Part shown: piece after piece, positions 5,541 through 6,650 of the stretch | Numbering within the stretch: the first letter of the stretch is position 1 | How the letters are laid out: each line of letters begins with the position of its first letter | Assembly: GCA_030603505.1 (NCBI GenBank) | Contig: JAUVXQ010000071.1 | Span: forward strand, 1-6,650 | DNA: 6,650 nt | Reading direction: 5' to 3' | Origin: Candidatus Heimdallarchaeota archaeon | GTDB taxonomy: Archaea; Asgardarchaeota; Heimdallarchaeia; Heimdallarchaeales; Heimdallarchaeaceae | Position numbers and translations under genes: made by a program | Notes under the pieces: model-generated | Database searches by the model: none | Told to the model about the DNA's origin: nothing | Seen by the model: only the letters and a program-made list of their open reading frames with translations

Positions 5541-6380
5541 CTAGAACTCTTTAATTGCTTTCACATAGTAAGGTAGACAGCTATCAAAAGTATTTGGCAA
5601 TTCTACTCTTCTAAAAGTCCTTATTTTGTCTATAAGCATATTTTCTGCCCCTGAAAGAATCTCTTCCCATTTAACAGGTTTATACCTAACTAAGGTGGAC
5701 ACCATCCATACCCCAATGAATCGTTCTAAAAACGTTCGTGGTTTTGTAATTATCTCTTCTAGGGAGGGGGTATGTTTTCCATCAAGATATTTTTCCAGTT
5801 CATTATACTTCTCATTTGGTTGATCACTATACTCTCCGAAACAAATCATTAATGCAGGAAAAACACCCAACTCTTTTATCTCTGCATTAAGGTATGTAGA
5901 CTGTTGGATTTTCCTTGTTTTTTTAATTGAGGTAAGCCCATGAAAAGAAAAGAATACTTCATCAAAGTCCAGTTCCAGAATCATTGAACCTTTCACACAC
6001 TGAAGTAACGCATAATACTCTACTAACGGACTTGAGTTCACTGGCATAGCTTGAGACGCTTTTAACAAATCAAATCCTTGTGTAAAATAAATTGTCGCTT
6101 CATTAGCTATTGCAGGTATCTCATCAATAGAACCAAATTCCCTAACTTTTATTGTATCAAGAGGATTAACTTTTTTCCCCTTTACCTTTTCTATTGCCTT
6201 AGTAATATAATCCTTTGAGAGAAAATAATCTATTTTCTTCTGATATATCTCTCGACGATGAGCTAAAAGTACTTTTCCCTCGTCTTCAAAATGTAAAAAT
6301 TCAAGGTTCTTACTGTGAAGGTAGGGGATAGTTGCTCGTTCAAAACTCCTTAGTACTTCTATCATAGAATTGTTGCTCAC
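5541..6380 (-). CDS. YaaC-like protein
   Basis: This 279-residue soluble protein resembles the YaaC family of unknown function (B. subtilis YaaC is somewhat longer, about 315 residues). Family-like features are the helical segment AIANEATIYFTQGFDLL (90-106), then PLVEYYALLQCVKG (118-131), the HGL motif (147-149) after a beta-rich FFSF, and the late VRYKPVKWEEIL (231-242) with a C-terminal LPNTFDSCLPYY. No signal peptide or membrane segment is visible. The role of YaaC proteins is not established; scattered distribution suggests an accessory function. The start is GTG at 6380-6378, chosen because a TATA element sits 25-26 bases upstream; an ATG at 6365 would shorten it by five residues. It has no Shine-Dalgarno site. 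It converges on the methyltransferase genes and shows no functional tie to them. It ends with TAG; read-through would add about 20 residues before TGA. Confidence 0.6.
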   Translation of the reverse strand: MSNNSMIEVLRSFERATIPYLHSKNLEFLHFEDEGKVLLAHRREIYQKKIDYFLSKDYITKAIEKVKGKKVNPLDTIKVREFGSIDEIPAIANEATIYFTQGFDLLKASQAMPVNSSPLVEYYALLQCVKGSMILELDFDEVFFSFHGLTSIKKTRKIQQSTYLNAEIKELGVFPALMICFGEYSDQPNEKYNELEKYLDGKHTPSLEEIITKPRTFLERFIGVWMVSTLVRYKPVKWEEILSGAENMLIDKIRTFRRVELPNTFDSCLPYYVKAIKEF

Positions 6381-6401
6381 TAGCTTAAAGTAGTAAAATC
6401 A

Positions 6402-6409
6402 ATTATATA
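6402..6409 (-). promoter_or_regulatory. TATA box for leaderless YaaC-like transcript
   Basis: On the minus strand TATATAAT is centred 25-26 bases before GTG 6380. This is the standard distance from an archaeal TATA box to the transcription start, so the mRNA probably begins at or within a base or two of the start codon. The absence of any Shine-Dalgarno sequence fits a leaderless message. Confidence 0.55.
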
Positions 6410-6539
6410 GTTTCTCATTATAGAATGAATTGTTTTCAATAAACTTCAATTAGTTTGATGTTAACTCACAAAACTTTCTATTATTCAAAAACCGTGTTTT
6501 TATCAATTATAGCCTGTATAATCAATGCTGAAGAAATTG

Positions 6540-6546
6540 TTATATA
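6540..6546 (+). promoter_or_regulatory. TATA box ahead of the right-edge small ORF
   Basis: TTATATA is centred about 28 bases ahead of ATG 6571, again the spacing of a leaderless archaeal message. It forms a divergent promoter region with the YaaC-like gene. The 6381-6570 gap also has a 6-bp hairpin (AAAAAC 6487-6492, GTTTTT 6496-6501) of unknown meaning. Confidence 0.4.
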
Positions 6547-6570
6547 CCCAGCTTCTTCATAGTCCCATTT

Positions 6571-6648
6571 ATGCCAAAAACAGCAAAAAGAAAAAGATTT
6601 TCACACATTTACAGAATAGTGAATAATTTTACTAAGTACAGAGTTTAA
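6571..6648 (+). CDS. Possible 25-residue basic leaderless ORF
   Basis: ATG 6571 to TAA 6646-6648 encodes a 25-residue peptide that starts MPKTAKRKRF and has about nine Lys/Arg residues and no acidic ones. It is supported by a well-placed TATA box (6540-6546) and has no Shine-Dalgarno site. I do not recognise it. It may be a true small nucleic-acid-binding protein, the first part of a gene broken by a stop, or a non-coding start region of something beyond the window. Confidence 0.3.
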   Translation: MPKTAKRKRFSHIYRIVNNFTKYRV

Positions 6649-6650
6649 CA

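Noticed and set aside
5439..6057. Twelve-base repeat ATAGCTTGAGAC at 5439-5450 and 6046-6057
   Set aside because: The match does not extend beyond 12 bases, and one copy is inside the YaaC-like coding region. It is more likely chance than a decayed duplication or attachment site.
1..6650. CRISPR arrays, insertion sequences and rRNA or tRNA genes
   Set aside because: No regularly spaced repeats, transposase-like frames, terminal inverted repeats or conserved RNA motifs are visible on either strand.

Overview
This AT-rich window is most likely archaeal. The clues are archaeal-type isoleucyl-tRNA synthetase sequence at the left edge, TATA-box elements about 25-30 bases ahead of predicted starts (two of them suggesting leaderless or near-leaderless mRNAs), purine-rich Shine-Dalgarno sites only inside the operon, and a corrinoid methyltransferase gene set of the kind found in methanogens, Asgard archaea and anaerobic bacteria. 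An Asgard-like lineage is possible, but nothing here proves it.

Layout, left to right: (1) the 3' end of ileS (1-249), followed by an open, Cys/His-containing frame with no usable start codon (216-467). (2) An unrecognised multi-pass membrane protein (711-1367) with tandem UAG-UAA stops and a hairpin plus T-tract. (3) A tight three-gene cluster on the + strand: corrinoid protein (1615-2262), homocysteine S-methyltransferase domain protein (2276-3160) and a stand-alone methionine-synthase activation-domain protein (3165-3821). (4) After about 100 bases with its own TATA-like element and palindromes, an MttB/COG5598-family methylamine:corrinoid methyltransferase (3924-5366) whose frame is interrupted by one in-frame UAG at codon 284. 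(5) A convergent YaaC-like gene on the - strand (5541-6380). (6) A possible 25-residue, very basic leaderless ORF at the right edge (6571-6648).

Together, the corrinoid protein, homocysteine methyltransferase and activation protein look like MetH (B12-dependent methionine synthase) cut into separate proteins, but with no methyl-tetrahydrofolate-binding domain. The adjacent MttB-family gene could replace it as the methyl source: a tertiary or quaternary methylamine (for example a betaine) would methylate the corrinoid protein, which would pass the methyl group to homocysteine, while the activation protein rescues oxidised cobalt with S-adenosylmethionine. This pathway is inferred from gene content and order.

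The UAG in the MttB-family gene invites a pyrrolysine reading, but a gapless alignment from memory to Methanosarcina MttB places the classical pyrrolysine site 30 codons further on, where this protein has Met314. The UAG is therefore at a non-canonical position. It may be a nonsense mutation, a sequence error, or unusual UAG decoding. Three other genes in the window end in UAG.
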